Assembly: GCA_024102795.1 (NCBI GenBank)
Contig: JAGFJK010000431.1
Span: 1-38,995 of the forward strand
Direction: 5' to 3'
From: Pirellulaceae bacterium
GTDB lineage: Bacteria > Planctomycetota > Planctomycetia > Pirellulales > Pirellulaceae
DNA: 38,995 nucleotides
Both the position numbers and the translations under genes were made by a program. Positions 25,824 through 33,726 of this stretch are shown here, piece after piece. The notes below the pieces were generated by a model that did not search any database, was not told where the DNA came from, and saw only the letters and a program-made list of their open reading frames with translations. Each line of letters begins with the position of its first letter. Positions within the stretch are counted from its first letter, which is position 1.

Positions 25824-26474
25824 TCAGGAGGCGACTCCGATCCGCGGGCAGACGTCGGCCAGGCTGCAGCGATCGCACAGCGGTTTGCGGGCCTTGCAGA
25901 CCTGGCGGCCGTGGTGGATCACGCGGTGGCTGTAGGCAATCCATTCGCGTTTCGGCAAATGCTCCATCAGTTCCCGTTCCGCCTTGACCGGATCGGCGGT
26001 GTGGGTTAGTCCCAGCCGCTGGCTGATCCGCGAGACGTGCGTATCCACGACCACTCCGGTGGGCAGGCCGAAAGCCGTTCCCAGGACCACATTGGCCGTC
26101 TTGCGGCCCACGCCCGGCAGTGCCACCAGCGCCTCCAGGTCACGCGGGACCTCTCCCCCATGCCGCTCGACCAGTCGCTGGCAGCAGCCCCGGATGCTCT
26201 TGGCCTTGTTGCGGAAGAAACCGGTGCTCTGGATCAGTTTCTCCAGTCGCTCCTGCGACAGCGCGGCCAGATCCTGGGCAGTCGGGTAGCGGGCGAACAG
26301 TTCGCGGGTCACCAGGTTCACCCGCTCGTCAGTACACTGCGCCGACAGGATCGTGGCCACCAGCAGTTGGAACGCATTCTCGTGCCGCAGAGCGCACTCG
26401 GCGTCCGGGTAGGTGGCCCGCAGGCGGCGGACAATCTTGGCCGCCCGGCGTTTTTCCTCGTTGTTCGCTACCAT
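25824..26474 (-). CDS. nth: Endonuclease III
   Basis: A 216-residue DNA glycosylase/AP lyase that removes oxidised pyrimidines. It has the helix-hairpin-helix [14 protein letters not shown], the catalytic Lys in [12 protein letters not shown]-type context upstream and in the hairpin, the catalytic Asp in [15 protein letters not shown], and the 4Fe-4S cluster motif Cys-x6-Cys-x2-Cys-x5-Cys in [17 protein letters not shown]. It is of normal length. The frame is open upstream to 26651, but conserved sequence starts after ATG 26474 ([20 protein letters not shown]). It is divergent from the BI-1-like gene across 236 bp, in which I see no clear promoter. Confidence 0.95.
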   Translation of the reverse strand: MVANNEEKRRAAKIVRRLRATYPDAECALRHENAFQLLVATILSAQCTDERVNLVTRELFARYPTAQDLAALSQERLEKLIQSTGFFRNKAKSIRGCCQRLVERHGGEVPRDLEALVALPGVGRKTANVVLGTAFGLPTGVVVDTHVSRISQRLGLTHTADPVKAERELMEHLPKREWIAYSHRVIHHGRQVCKARKPLCDRCSLADVCPRIGVAS

Positions 26475-26710
26475 CCGGCACGATCCCGCTCGGCCCGAAG
26501 AACTTGCGCCGGCGTCCAGGCTCCCGCGTCGGCCGCCCCGGCTGGTCAGCGACCAATTCTGGTCCTCCGCGGCGGCCAGTGTCAAGGGACCGGCTCGGAC
26601 CGGCGGCATTGGCCAAAGTTGACATCCCCGCGGCAGGCCTCTACAGTACATCGTGAGCTCAGGGACAATTCCCCGCGAGCCGGTAACCCTCGAACTGCAA
26701 GGATCTTGCG

Positions 26711-27445
26711 ATGAGTTTCGGGAATCAGAATCCGTACGAGGCCAGTTACGGGTCGTTCGGCATGACGGCCGCCGACGCGGCCGAAACCGAACGCGTCGGG
26801 TTCATTCGCCGCACCTACCTGCATCTGGCCGGAGCGGTCATGCTGTTCGTCGGCATCGAGGCGTTGATTTTCGCGGCCGTCCCCACGCCGACGCTGATGC
26901 GGATCACGCAGTCCATGATGTCGGGCTGGAACTGGTTGCTGGTCATGGGTGGCTTCATGGTGGCCAGTTGGATCGCCGACTCCTGGGCCCGCTCGGACAA
27001 AGGTTCCGGCATGCAGTACCTGGGTCTGGGCTTGTACGTGACGGCTCAGGCGGTGCTGTTCGTGCCGCTGCTGTTCTTCGCCAGCCTGTACGCCCCCAAC
27101 GCCATCCCGGCCGCCGGTCTGATGACGGCCATCTGCTTCGGCGCCCTGACTGCCGTCGTGCTGCTGACCCGATCGGACCTGTCCTTCCTGGGACGTTACC
27201 TGTGGTGGAGCGGGATCCTGGCCCTGGGTGTAATCGTATGCGGCATCTTTTTCCAGTTCTCGCTGGGCGTCTGGTTCTCGGCCCTGATGGTGGGGCTGGC
27301 GGGCGGTTACATCCTGTTCCATACGTCGAACATCCTGCACCACTATCGCACCGACCAGCACGTGGCCGCGGCGTTGGCCCTGTTCGCCTCGGTCGCCCTG
27401 TTCTTCTGGTACATCCTGCAGTTGCTGATCTCGATGCGAGAGTGA
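26711..27445 (+). CDS. Bax inhibitor-1/YccA-family membrane protein
   Basis: A 244-residue integral membrane protein with about seven hydrophobic segments (for example [60 protein letters not shown]). The polar N-terminus ([17 protein letters not shown]) and the [16 protein letters not shown] and [14 protein letters not shown] patterns fit the BI-1/YccA group, whose members modulate membrane proteases or leak calcium. AAGGAT lies seven bases before the ATG. Its TGA overlaps the ATG of the DUF309 gene (TGATG), showing translational coupling, an unusual partner for this family. Confidence 0.9.
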   Translation: MSFGNQNPYEASYGSFGMTAADAAETERVGFIRRTYLHLAGAVMLFVGIEALIFAAVPTPTLMRITQSMMSGWNWLLVMGGFMVASWIADSWARSDKGSGMQYLGLGLYVTAQAVLFVPLLFFASLYAPNAIPAAGLMTAICFGALTAVVLLTRSDLSFLGRYLWWSGILALGVIVCGIFFQFSLGVWFSALMVGLAGGYILFHTSNILHHYRTDQHVAAALALFASVALFFWYILQLLISMRE

Positions 27446-27849
27446 TGGACGCCACCCAGTACGATCCGCGGTACCTGGAAGGGATCCGGTACTTCAACGC
27501 CTGCGAGTTCTTTGAAGCGCATGAAGTCTGGGAAGAACTGTGGGCCGACTACCAAGGGCCGTCCCGCCGTTTCTACCAGGGTTTGATCCAGGTTGCCGTC
27601 TGCCTGCATCACTTCGGCAATGGCAACACGCGGGGAGCTCGCAAGCTGTTGCGCAGCGCCAGCGACTATCTGCGAGCGTACGGACCGTGGCACGAAGGCA
27701 TCCGCCTGGACCGGCTGCTGAGTGAACTGGAGACGTGCTGCGCCGGGATCCTGCAGAGCCCCGAAGAATACCCGCAAGTGGAGATCGTACCCGATCTGAT
27801 TCCCGAAATACATCTGGAACCTCCCGCCGCGACAGGTAGTGCCGGATGA
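27445..27849 (+). CDS. DUF309 family protein
   Basis: A 134-residue helical cytoplasmic protein with the DUF309 signature: GIRYFNACEFFEAHEVWEEL followed by W, then FYQGLIQVAVCLHHFGNGNT and ARKLLRSASDYL. The His and Glu residues in FEAHE and CLHHF could bind metal. No biochemical function is established. The start overlaps the BI-1 stop and its own stop overlaps the start of the large propeller gene (ATGA), so the three are translated as a unit. Confidence 0.88.
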   Translation: MDATQYDPRYLEGIRYFNACEFFEAHEVWEELWADYQGPSRRFYQGLIQVAVCLHHFGNGNTRGARKLLRSASDYLRAYGPWHEGIRLDRLLSELETCCAGILQSPEEYPQVEIVPDLIPEIHLEPPAATGSAG

Positions 27850-30800
27850 CGGATCCGCAGGCCGATCGCCGAGTGTCGCGAGTCGCCTGGGCGGTATTGG
27901 CAATTTACTCCGTCGGTTTGACCTGGGCCGGTCTGGAACTGCTCGGACAAATGCGTTTGCCGGCGGCTGGCCAGCGCGTGGTCAGCCCGCCCACCAGCCC
28001 CCCCGGCGGGCCAGCGGCGACCGCGGTGCCCGCAGTTTCAGTGGAATCCGTCGGCCGCGCGGTCGCCGCCGTCCCGCCAGATGCGTCAAATCCGGACACA
28101 CCTGCAAATCCAGACGCACCAGCAAGCCCAAGCAAACCAGCAAATCCAGACGCACCAGGAATCCCAGACGCCGCCGGCAACCCGCCGGGACCCTCGGAAC
28201 CGCTTGTCGCGGCGGACGAAACCACCGTTGCCGCACCGGCGCCGCCGGCCCCCTGGTCCAGCGTCTTGCGACAGACCGGTCCGCCGCCACCGTTCGAAGC
28301 CGTGTGTTTTGAATCCTGGGAGCCGCGCGACGGCGGTCCGAGCGCCGAGGAATTGCGGCAGTGGTTCGAGCCGGTGGAGGGCGACGCCCTGCGGATTGAC
28401 GAGACCCGCAACCGCTGGGGCCGCATCGCTCGCCTGCGCGGACTGGCCCGCTGCCGCGCGCCCTGGAGCGACGAGACGGCCGTGCGCTTGTCGCTGGACA
28501 GCTACGACCGCCTGCAACTGCACTTCTGGTCGGGACGCGATGGCGTGACGCTGGTGCATACGCAGCGGTACCGCGACAGTTGGGCGGCCTACGCCACGCG
28601 CCGGGCCGAAAATGGCTTTCGTGCCGAGCGGTACGCGCTGCTGGCCGCCGACGGCGACCGCAATTTCCGCACCGAGATTCGTCAGGGCGGCGATTACCAG
28701 TTGCGGTGCCACGCCGGACGATTGATCCTGACGCGCGGCGACGTCGTGCTGTTGCAGGCGGCCTTGCCAGGACCGGTCGAAGAACTGATCTGGGACGGCG
28801 ACGGAAGCATCCAGTCGCTGGCCTTGCTGCGCAGCCTCGCGCCAGACTCCTCTGCCCCGACCGCCACCAGGAGGCAAGGCGACTCTGGCCTGGCGAGGCT
28901 TCCTGGCTCTTTGGACACCGACCGCCCGGCCGATCTCACCTGGCACAGCGACCTGCCGCCGGCCGCCAGCGTGGAGCGTCTGGCGGGCGGAGCGCTGGAA
29001 CTGCAAGCCACGCAGGCTCAGGTCCGAGGCCAGATCACGACGCCGCTGCCAGCGCTCGGGCCGAGCGAGATTCTGCTGCATGTCGAAGGCGCGACGCCCG
29101 GCAGCGGCATCTTTCTGGGACGCGAAGGCGGCAAGCCACATGAGGTGCTCCGTTACGTACTCGACCCGCAGTCTGGCCAGATCTGTCTGACGCTGCGGAA
29201 CCAGGACGACTTGACACAGTTGGGCCATCCGCCAGCCACCGAACGGATACTGCCGGCGATTGGCCAGCGGCACTGGGTGCGCCTGGTTTTTGGCTGCGGC
29301 CAGTTGCGGTGGTGGATTGGCGGCGATGGCCAGAACTGGGCCGAGCCGAGTCAGCCGACAACTCGGTTGCCTCCAGGAGTGACCTCGCTCGGGCTGCAGC
29401 ACGTGGCACGCGGCAGCGAATGCCGGATCCGTCTGTTGCGGTTGATCGTGCGGCCGCTGCCGGCGTTCCATGCGCTGGCGCCGCCCGCGCTGCTGGAGCG
29501 GGCCGAGCCGCAAATCGGCAGCGCGAACCTGGGCGACTGGCTGGCAGCGGTCGACGACCGCCAGCCGGCCGACGCGCCCAGCGACGATTGGCGACACGCG
29601 TCCGCCGTCCGCACGCTCGGCGCCGGACCTCCGGACGGTCTGGGACAGGAACTGCTGGACTGGCTGCTGGACGAAGCGCAGCGGCGTGAAGTTCCGCTGG
29701 TCGAACGACTGGCGCTGTTGGACGAGTGTGCCTTGCTGGCCAATCTGAAAGACGATCGCAATCGGGCGCTGCGGTTCCTGGCCCGCTACTATCAGCCCGA
29801 CGAACCATTGGCGCCGATCCGCCCGGATTCGCGTCCGGACAGCCAGGACGACAGTTCCGGCCGCGATGAAACGCCCGCCATATTCCGCGTCCGCCGGGCC
29901 CTGATCACGTCGCCCGTGGCCTCGCCCTACGTGACCGGGACGCTGGAGCCGCGGTGGGTGCGGCGACAGTTGCTGGACGGCGTGTATGCCGGCCGCTGGT
30001 CGGAGACGGCCGAGGCGTGCCGCCAACTGCGGTTCTTTCGCCAGGAAACGTCGCAGCCCTTGATTGCGTGGGCCGAAACCGTGGCCCGAGCGGCCATGCC
30101 CGGCGACGCGTCGCGCGGCGTGTCCAAACGCCGAGCGGACTGGGAACATCCGCTCTGGGAAGGGTTGAGCCGCGAGGCGTACAATGCCCTGGCCGAACTG
30201 CGCGTGCCGTGGCGGAGCGAGGCCTGGGAGGAATTGGCCGGGATGATCGTGGCCCTGCCGCCCGATGCCATGCAGGGACTGGCGCCCGATGCGGCGGACG
30301 ACGGCCGGCTGGTATCGCTGAGCGCGGCACTGCGGGAGTTTCAGCAACGGCCCGAGTTGCGCCAAGTCTTGCGCGAAAAGTTTGGCGACCTGGCGAGGTT
30401 GCGAGTCGAACAGGCAATCGATCAGCGCGACACCGCGGCGCTGGAACTGGCCACACGGCAACTGGCCGGGACGGAAGCAGCGACCGAGGCACACCGTTGG
30501 TTGGGCGATCAGGCACTGGAACAGGGCTGGTTCGCTCGAGCGGAGGCCGAGTACGAGCGGGGACTGCAGTCGGCGTCCAGCCTGCTGGCTCCAAGCCTGG
30601 CCGCTCGCCGGCGCTTGGCCGCCGCGCTGCAAGGCCGCTCGTGGGGCGAGCCCGCGACCGGGCCGGTACACCTGGCCGGCGTGTCGCTGGAGCCGCGGGA
30701 ATTCGAGAGCCTGGTTGCGGAAATGCGCGAACGAGCGGGCAGCTCGGAGGTTGGCAACCTTTCGGATGCGAGCGGACTGGTGATCCCCCACTACGTCCCT

Positions 30801-32000
30801 CGCGACTCGCACCGCTGGGAACCGCTGGACGGACCCGCGGGCGAACAGCCAGCGGCCGAAGTGGTCCGGGCGTCGAACCAACTGGGCATCGCCTGGGTCG
30901 AACGGCAACTGGCCGCCGCGCGGACCCAGTCGCGGCTGCTGGTCAGCAACCGCTTCCAGGTTTCGGCCTACGAATTGGATAGCGGGCGCCGGGTCTGGCA
31001 GACCGCCCTGCCCGACAAGCAGCCACGTTCCCAGGACTGGACTTGCATCCCGATGGTTCCGCTGGTTACCGGGCAAAGCGTGTTCACTCGACTGCTGGCG
31101 GCCACGGGACCGCGGCTGGTCTGTCTGGACGAATCGACGGGCGAACTGCTGTGGACCGGTCGTTTGCCGGCCAGCGACACTCCCGTCTCGGATCCGTTCT
31201 CGGCCCGCGGCGAATTCTACGTGCTGGCGATGTCTCGCGCGGACGACCTGCATTCGGTGCTGCGCCTGGTGCGGTTCGACCCGGAGACGGGCGAGGTGAT
31301 CGGCCAGCACGACCTGCTCGCGCTGCGCGACGTGTGGTGGACTCGCCGGGTTTGCCAGGTACGGTTGCTCGAAGACCGGCTGTTCGTTGTGCTGGGGGGC
31401 ATTGTGCTGGCCAGCGATCTGGACGGCTCCGTTGTCTGGGTGCGGCAGCAGGTCGTGCTGCCGCCGCAGGAGGAACCGCAGTGGATCGAACAGTACGCGC
31501 AGTCGCCGCAGGTGGCTGCCGGACGCTGCCTTGTCGCTCAGCCCGGCGTCCGCGCGGTCGATTGCATCGAAGCCGACACGGGCCGGCTCCTATGGCGACA
31601 GACGCTGCCCGACGTCCGCCGCCTGCTGGGGCTGACCCGCGAGCTGGTGGTTGTCGAAACGGCTTCTCGGCTGCTGGCTTTGCGGCAGGCCGACGCAGCG
31701 CTGCAATGGGAGACGGCCCTGACCGACACGCTGGAAGCACGACTGTGCGACGATCGGTACGTGGTGCTGGCGGTGCGCGGCGCGGTGGAGGGCCAGGCCA
31801 ACCGCTTCCAGCCGCGACTGCAATGGCTCAGCTCGGAAACCGGACAGCCCGTGGGCACTTTGGAACTGCCCGACTTGCCCGCGGGCAGCGATCCCCGGCT
31901 GGGACCGTTGATTGCGCTGGGTGATCGCCTGCTGGCGTTCTTTGGCGAGCAGCGAGGAGAGACGCGGCGCGAACTGGTGGAACTGCGGCCGGTGCCGTGA
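27846..32000 (+). CDS. Very large exported or membrane-anchored protein with a PQQ-like propeller
   Basis: A 1,384-residue protein. A membrane segment at about 14-35 (WAVLAIYSVGLTWAGLELLG) probably anchors it with the bulk outside. Residues about 80-115 form a low-complexity linker of Asn-Pro-Asp-Ala-Pro repeats. Residues about 150-560 are beta-rich with two concanavalin-like stretches (FLGREGGKPHEVLRYVLD, SLGLQHVARGSECRIRLLRL). Residues about 570-1000 are helical and Arg/Leu-rich. From about 1030 there is a PQQ-like propeller with typical blades (VSAYELDSGRRVWQTALP, LVCLDESTGELLWTGRLP, DCIEADTGRLLWRQTLP). R. baltica-type families of unknown function (such as DUF1581 or DUF1583) may cover the middle; I could not confirm this. 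The ATGA overlap with the DUF309 gene fixes the start. Confidence 0.82.
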   Translation: MTDPQADRRVSRVAWAVLAIYSVGLTWAGLELLGQMRLPAAGQRVVSPPTSPPGGPAATAVPAVSVESVGRAVAAVPPDASNPDTPANPDAPASPSKPANPDAPGIPDAAGNPPGPSEPLVAADETTVAAPAPPAPWSSVLRQTGPPPPFEAVCFESWEPRDGGPSAEELRQWFEPVEGDALRIDETRNRWGRIARLRGLARCRAPWSDETAVRLSLDSYDRLQLHFWSGRDGVTLVHTQRYRDSWAAYATRRAENGFRAERYALLAADGDRNFRTEIRQGGDYQLRCHAGRLILTRGDVVLLQAALPGPVEELIWDGDGSIQSLALLRSLAPDSSAPTATRRQGDSGLARLPGSLDTDRPADLTWHSDLPPAASVERLAGGALELQATQAQVRGQITTPLPALGPSEILLHVEGATPGSGIFLGREGGKPHEVLRYVLDPQSGQICLTLRNQDDLTQLGHPPATERILPAIGQRHWVRLVFGCGQLRWWIGGDGQNWAEPSQPTTRLPPGVTSLGLQHVARGSECRIRLLRLIVRPLPAFHALAPPALLERAEPQIGSANLGDWLAAVDDRQPADAPSDDWRHASAVRTLGAGPPDGLGQELLDWLLDEAQRREVPLVERLALLDECALLANLKDDRNRALRFLARYYQPDEPLAPIRPDSRPDSQDDSSGRDETPAIFRVRRALITSPVASPYVTGTLEPRWVRRQLLDGVYAGRWSETAEACRQLRFFRQETSQPLIAWAETVARAAMPGDASRGVSKRRADWEHPLWEGLSREAYNALAELRVPWRSEAWEELAGMIVALPPDAMQGLAPDAADDGRLVSLSAALREFQQRPELRQVLREKFGDLARLRVEQAIDQRDTAALELATRQLAGTEAATEAHRWLGDQALEQGWFARAEAEYERGLQSASSLLAPSLAARRRLAAALQGRSWGEPATGPVHLAGVSLEPREFESLVAEMRERAGSSEVGNLSDASGLVIPHYVPRDSHRWEPLDGPAGEQPAAEVVRASNQLGIAWVERQLAAARTQSRLLVSNRFQVSAYELDSGRRVWQTALPDKQPRSQDWTCIPMVPLVTGQSVFTRLLAATGPRLVCLDESTGELLWTGRLPASDTPVSDPFSARGEFYVLAMSRADDLHSVLRLVRFDPETGEVIGQHDLLALRDVWWTRRVCQVRLLEDRLFVVLGGIVLASDLDGSVVWVRQQVVLPPQEEPQWIEQYAQSPQVAAGRCLVAQPGVRAVDCIEADTGRLLWRQTLPDVRRLLGLTRELVVVETASRLLALRQADAALQWETALTDTLEARLCDDRYVVLAVRGAVEGQANRFQPRLQWLSSETGQPVGTLELPDLPAGSDPRLGPLIALGDRLLAFFGEQRGETRRELVELRPVP
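28087..28176 (+). repeat. 18-bp in-frame tandem repeat, five units
   Basis: Units start at 28087, 28105, 28123, 28141 and 28159, mostly CAAATCCAGACGCACCAG, encoding (Ala-)Asn-Pro-Asp-Ala-Pro. They are richer in A than the surrounding gene and form the linker after the membrane segment. Confidence 0.85.
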
Positions 32001-32163
32001 GCCAGGGAAGTTGTCAGTAGTCAGGTGTCAGTCAGAGAGAGTGTCCTTCCTGCGGATCGGTGGTGATGGGGCGATTGAAGTTGCGGACCCACGGAATTCC
32101 TCGAAGAATATCCGCATGTAGCGTCCGCGAGTCGCGCACGGAAACTAGAAAAACAACTCACTT

Positions 32164-32203
32164 CTGGCTCCCTCCCCGCTTCGGGGAGGGCGGGGGAGGG
32201 GCT
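32164..32203 (-). repeat. Family G palindromic element, copy 2
   Basis: CCCTCCCCGCTTCGGGGAGG core followed by GCGGGGGAGGGG; the inverted form of 10011-10051 and 32351-32391. Confidence 0.8.
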
Positions 32204-32350
32204 CTTGGCACTCGTTATAAACTCGACCCGCACCCGCCACATTCGCTCAACTAACAACTGGACGCGCACAACCGGATCCGGAACACCAATCACTACGAAT
32301 CGGCAGGCCATTGCGCGCGATGCACATCGTGTTGTCCACCATAGCCCCGC

Positions 32351-32391
32351 AGGCCCCTCCCCAGCCCTCCCCGAAGCGGGGAGGGAGCCAG
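32351..32391 (+). repeat. Family G palindromic element, copy 3
   Basis: Nearly identical to 10011-10051 over 41 bp (two changes visible), and both are preceded by CCCCGC. The two copies lie 22 kb apart. Confidence 0.85.
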
Positions 32392-32474
32392 AGGGATATC
32401 ATTGGGGAGCGTTCACCGACGACGCGGCCGTCCCTGGTTTCCCTCGCTTGTCACTCCCAATTCTCTCGGCAGCA

Positions 32475-33701
32475 GTGAGCGGTTCGGAAACCCACCTCTA
32501 CCCGACAAGGCCCGGCAAATCCCGGCGCGCCTGGACCTGGTTCGCGTCACTGCTGCTGCCGGTCCTGGTTCTTGGCTGGCCGGCGGGCGTTCGTGGGGAG
32601 GGCCAGTGGGAGGTCACTGGCGAGAGCGAGGAGACACTCGAGCGGGGTCTCCAGTGGCTGGCGGCCAATCAGGGAGCGGAGGGCAATTGGCAATCGAACG
32701 ACCTGGGGCTGGTCAGCATGGGCGCTTTGGCGTTCATGGCCGCGGGCCACTCGCCGGGCCGCGGCCGCTATGGCAAGCACGTGCAGCGGGCGCTGGACTA
32801 CGTGGTCGATAACGCTCGTCCCTCCGGTTTGCTGAACATCTCGCATTCGCAGCGCGACATGTACAATCACGGCCTGGCCACGTTCGTCCTGGGGCAGGCT
32901 CACGGCATGACGACCACCCAGGACCGCCGCTTGAACCGCGTGCTGGATCGCGCTCTGCAACTGATCGCCAGCACGCAATGCGACGACGGCGGCTGGGACT
33001 ATCGCGCGGTGCGCAAGCCGGCCGGGCACGACCTGAGCCTGGTCGTGATGCAGGCCAAGGCGCTGCGCAGCGCGGTGGACAGCGGGTTGGACGTGCCGCC
33101 CGAAGTGATCGAGCTGGCGATTCGCAGCGTCCGCGAGCATTACGCGCCGCGCAGCGGTCCGCGCGACGCGCCGGAGGCCGAACTGCGGCAGGTCGCGGGG
33201 CAGTTCACCTACGGCAAGGGTGGCGGCGGAGGCAGCCCGGCGATGGCGGCCGCGGGCGTGGTTTGCCTGCAAGAGTTCGGCCAGTACGACGACTGGCGAA
33301 TCCCCAAGAACATGGAGGTGCTGGCCGCCCTGATCGGCCAGTTGCCGCCGGCCCGGCGCGACGGCAAGCTGCCGTTCGACGCCTACACACTGTATTATGT
33401 GGGCCAGGCGCTGTACCAGGTCGGTGGCGACGACTGGCGGCAGCGCTACCCGGCGCTGCGGGATTACCTGGTCCAGTCGCAACTGCACGATCCGCGAAAT
33501 CCGGCCCAGCACGGCATGTGGCGCGACATCGGCGCTCGCGGCGGCGGGCACGTGGGCGGCAAGCCGGGCGAACTGTATGGTACCTCCGTGGCATGCTTGA
33601 TCCTGGCAATCCCCAACCGATACCTGCCGATCCTGCAGGAAGGCCGGATCGAAAGCCTGCGCGAACGATTCGGCGCCTCCGCCGCGCCGCCTGCCCCCTG
33701 A
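32475..33701 (+). CDS. Exported alpha-toroid (prenyltransferase/squalene-cyclase-like) protein
   Basis: A 408-residue protein. The hydrophobic segment WFASLLLPVLVLGWPAGVRG near residues 18-38 is a signal peptide. The rest is built of helical repeats with the QW-like pattern of the squalene-cyclase/prenyltransferase fold: GLQWLAANQGAEGNWQSND, ALQLIASTQCDDGGWDYRA, YLVQSQLHDPRNPAQHG. The DxDD motif of true cyclases is not seen, so it is more likely a binding or structural protein, as in many planctomycete VWA operons. GTG 32475 is the nearest usable start to the signal peptide and lacks a clear ribosome site; the frame is open upstream to 32205 through repeats. It lies 25 bp before the BatA-like gene. 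Confidence 0.78.
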   Translation: MSGSETHLYPTRPGKSRRAWTWFASLLLPVLVLGWPAGVRGEGQWEVTGESEETLERGLQWLAANQGAEGNWQSNDLGLVSMGALAFMAAGHSPGRGRYGKHVQRALDYVVDNARPSGLLNISHSQRDMYNHGLATFVLGQAHGMTTTQDRRLNRVLDRALQLIASTQCDDGGWDYRAVRKPAGHDLSLVVMQAKALRSAVDSGLDVPPEVIELAIRSVREHYAPRSGPRDAPEAELRQVAGQFTYGKGGGGGSPAMAAAGVVCLQEFGQYDDWRIPKNMEVLAALIGQLPPARRDGKLPFDAYTLYYVGQALYQVGGDDWRQRYPALRDYLVQSQLHDPRNPAQHGMWRDIGARGGGHVGGKPGELYGTSVACLILAIPNRYLPILQEGRIESLRERFGASAAPPAP

Positions 33702-33726
33702 CCAACACGTTACCCACCTCCTGCCC

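Larger units (their letters stand above)
32001..32474. other. Gap with two palindromic elements (474 bp)
   Basis: Contains two family-G elements in opposite orientation (32164-32203 and 32351-32391). No gene is convincing. The frame open from 32205 runs through the second element (translated SPALPEAGREPE) and is not taken as coding before 32475. Confidence 0.6.

Noticed and set aside
28086-31310. Minus-strand open frame of 1,074 codons
   Set aside because: It is antisense to the propeller gene, whose blades and ATGA start are clear; long shadow frames are common at this GC content.
32205-32474. N-terminal extension of the alpha-toroid protein
   Set aside because: It would translate a family-G palindromic element and precede the signal peptide by 90 residues.
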